From assembly GCA_018648445.1 (NCBI GenBank), contig JABGRG010000128.1, positions 1 through 10,203 on the forward strand: a DNA stretch of 10,203 nucleotides, given 5' to 3'. This stretch comes from Rhodospirillales bacterium (lineage in GTDB: Bacteria > Pseudomonadota > Alphaproteobacteria > Rhodospirillales_A > JACZKS01). The notes beneath the pieces are model-generated. The model was not told where the DNA came from. It did no database searches and saw only the letters and a program-made list of their open reading frames with translations. Shown here piece by piece: positions 8,552-10,203 of the stretch. Every line of letters starts with the position of its first letter. The stretch's first letter is position 1. The position numbers and the translations under genes are program-made.

Positions 8552-10042
8552 TTAACTTTTGGCGATTCGGACGGCGACGAAACGCAGCCGCCCCTGGCCG
8601 TCGATCAAAAGCAGGACCGACTTGCGGCCCGCCTTGTCCGCCGAACCAACCAGTTCATCCACTTGATCGGGGCCGGTCACATCCTCCTGACTGACCTCGA
8701 CGACCACGTCGCCGGGGCTGATCCCCTTTTCCGACGCCGGGCCGCCCTCGGCAATGGCGGTGACCACCAGCCCCTTGGTTTCCTCGCCCAGTTCGAATTT
8801 CTGGCGAAGCGCGTCGGTAACGACCGATAGGGTCATGCCGAGAGCGTCGATGGCTTTTTCCGAACCGCCCTCTTCTATTTTCGGCCCATCGGTCACAGCC
8901 GCCATTTCCTTCTCGCTGGGCTCCAGTTCACCGACGGTGACACGAACGTTCAATTTCTCGTTATTGCGCCACAGGGTGACGTCCACGGTCTTGCCAACGC
9001 CGGTGTCGGCCACGATGCGCGGCAGGCGGCGCATCTGGGAAACTTCGCGGCCATTGAAATCCAAAATCACGTCGCCGGCCTCGATTTTCGCTTCTTCGGC
9101 GGGGCCGCCCTTGATCACGCTGGCCACCAGCGCGCCCTTGCCTTCTTCCAGGCCGAGGGTTTCGGCGATCTCGTCGGTCACGGTCTGAATGTGAACGCCG
9201 AGCCAGCCGCGCCGCACCGTTCCCGTTTCGATCAACTGGCGTACCACCGACTTGGCGATGGCGCTGGGAATGGCGAACCCGATGCCGATGCTGCCGCCCG
9301 ATGGCGAATAGATCGCCGTATTGATGCCAACCACGCCGCCGTCCAGATCAAACATCGGACCGCCCGAATTGCCCCGGTTGATGGAGGCGTCGGTTTGCAG
9401 GAAATCGTCATAGGGGCCGTTGTTGATGTCGCGACCACGGGCGGAAATGATGCCCGCCGTGACCGTGCCGCCAAGGCCGAACGGATTGCCGATGGCCACC
9501 ACCCAGTCGCCAACACGCATTTTATCCGAATCACCGAATGAAACGGCGGGCAGGTCCTTCTCCGGCTTGACCCTCAGAACGGCGAGATCGGTTTTGGGAT
9601 CGCGCCCGACCAGTTCGGCGTCAAGGCGCGTGTCATCCTGCAAGATAACGGTGATTTCCTCGGCGTCCTGAATGACGTGATTGTTGGTCACCACGTAGCC
9701 CGAGGCGTCGATAATGAAACCCGAACCCAGCGAAGTCGCCTTGCGCTTGCGCTGTTTGGGTTGATTGCGGTCGAAAAATTCCTTGAAGAATTCTTCGAAC
9801 CCCGGCGGAAGCTGCGGCGCTTCGGGGCCGGTACGTCCCTGTATGGTTTGCGTCGTCGAAATGTTGACCACGGCGGGAAGCAGTTTCTCAGCCAGGTCGG
9901 CAAAACCGTCCGGCGGAGCCTTGGCCTGGGCGGCGGCGGCCGCCAGCACCAATGCCAATGCCAGAAAGGCCGATACAATCCATGCGACGGGAGAAACTCC
10001 GACGCGCGCCCTGGACACCGATTTAACGCGGGAAATAGTCAC
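8552..10042 (-). CDS. degP: Periplasmic DegP/HtrA-family (Do) serine protease
   Basis: Periplasmic protease/chaperone that degrades or holds misfolded envelope proteins. Numbering from GTG at 10040-10042 (496 residues): a basic N-terminus and a hydrophobic segment at about 17-38 with AKA near 40-42 form a signal peptide. A trypsin-like domain follows, with His122 in TNNHV, Asp152 in KTDLAVL and Ser226 in GNSGGP, then PDZ1 (about 280-370) and PDZ2 (about 400-490). A basic/aromatic LA-like loop (FFKEFFDRNQPKQRKRK) precedes the His motif, as in DegP. I prefer GTG because GGAG lies 9 nt upstream and the likely promoter ends near 10088. In-frame alternatives are ATG at 10055-10057 and TTG at 10073-10075. 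It stands alone between promoter and terminator. DegQ or MucD are equally apt names. Confidence 0.95.
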   Translation of the reverse strand: MTISRVKSVSRARVGVSPVAWIVSAFLALALVLAAAAAQAKAPPDGFADLAEKLLPAVVNISTTQTIQGRTGPEAPQLPPGFEEFFKEFFDRNQPKQRKRKATSLGSGFIIDASGYVVTNNHVIQDAEEITVILQDDTRLDAELVGRDPKTDLAVLRVKPEKDLPAVSFGDSDKMRVGDWVVAIGNPFGLGGTVTAGIISARGRDINNGPYDDFLQTDASINRGNSGGPMFDLDGGVVGINTAIYSPSGGSIGIGFAIPSAIAKSVVRQLIETGTVRRGWLGVHIQTVTDEIAETLGLEEGKGALVASVIKGGPAEEAKIEAGDVILDFNGREVSQMRRLPRIVADTGVGKTVDVTLWRNNEKLNVRVTVGELEPSEKEMAAVTDGPKIEEGGSEKAIDALGMTLSVVTDALRQKFELGEETKGLVVTAIAEGGPASEKGISPGDVVVEVSQEDVTGPDQVDELVGSADKAGRKSVLLLIDGQGRLRFVAVRIAKS

Positions 10043-10087
10043 TTCAAAAATCTCCATCGCCTCAAGTAATTTCAAAGGCCTGCTTGT

Positions 10088-10117
10088 GATCTAGTCCGAA
10101 CTTCGTTCCCTTTCAAG
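10088..10117 (-). promoter_or_regulatory. Possible heat-shock-like promoter of degP
   Basis: CTTGAAA (10111-10117) exactly matches the -35 core of sigma-32 promoters. TAGATC (10088-10093) follows its TTGAAA after 17 nt as a weak -10. Transcription would start near 10081, placing the GTG start about 39 nt downstream. The box could also act as a sigma-70 -35 element, and the weak -10 leaves the call uncertain. Confidence 0.4.
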
Positions 10118-10142
10118 CCGTCCGAAGGGGAACAGGGAGCCA

Positions 10143-10170
10143 CTTATATGATGGCTGAATGTGTTTTCAC
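10143..10170 (-). promoter_or_regulatory. Possible second, upstream promoter of degP
   Basis: GTGAAA (10165-10170) and TATAAG (10143-10148) are separated by 16 nt, giving a sigma-70-like pair with a better -10 than the proximal candidate. Transcription would start near 10136. Confidence 0.3.
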
Positions 10171-10174
10171 TTTG

Positions 10175-10194
10175 CGCGAAATGTGTCATTCGCG
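10175..10194. repeat. Inverted repeat at the right edge
   Basis: CGCGAA and TTCGCG arms are separated by 8 nt, and with one bulged A the pairing continues through TG/CA. It lies just upstream of the distal degP promoter candidate. It could be an operator, or the remnant of a stem downstream of the unseen neighbouring gene. No T-run follows in the minus direction. Confidence 0.4.
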
Positions 10195-10203
10195 TGGCAC
10201 AGC

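Overview
The window reads as an ordinary chromosomal segment of an alphaproteobacterium. Protein signatures and gene order suggest something near the Rhodospirillales, but that placement is inference. All eight protein genes lie on the minus strand, so transcription runs from the right edge to the left. The DNA is moderately GC-rich and the genes are tightly packed. I saw no tRNA, rRNA, CRISPR array, insertion sequence or prophage.

From right to left (5' to 3' of transcription): a DegP/HtrA-type periplasmic serine protease with its own promoter region and a strong intrinsic terminator (8487-8519); a stand-alone TrpB2-type tryptophan synthase beta chain; a DUF1015-family protein; and miaA (tRNA A37 dimethylallyltransferase). 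The last three are closely spaced (43 nt and 2 nt gaps) and probably co-transcribed. Next come ilvB, ilvN and ilvC, closed by a second clear intrinsic terminator (1114-1139), and finally leuA, cut by the left edge after 259 codons.

ilvB/ilvN form acetohydroxyacid synthase and ilvC is ketol-acid reductoisomerase, so together they make the first two common steps of valine/isoleucine synthesis. leuA takes the valine precursor 2-oxoisovalerate into the leucine branch. leuA is separated from ilvC by a terminator and about 330 nt of leader. That leader holds a short leucine-rich ORF (seven Leu codons among its last 17) overlapping a long RNA stem that can also cover the leuA ribosome binding site. 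It is a good candidate for leucine-dependent translational attenuation.

Points worth a second look: the leuA leader; the TrpB2 plus DUF1015 pair, where DUF1015 carries a DGHHR motif like that of ParB/SerK-type serine kinases and TrpB2 enzymes can use O-phosphoserine; an IlvC cofactor loop lacking the usual Arg and Ser contacts for the NADPH phosphate; an IlvB with an altered thiamine-diphosphate motif; and a perfect 10-bp stem-loop just before the DUF1015 start. The long plus-strand ORFs are all antisense shadows of these genes.
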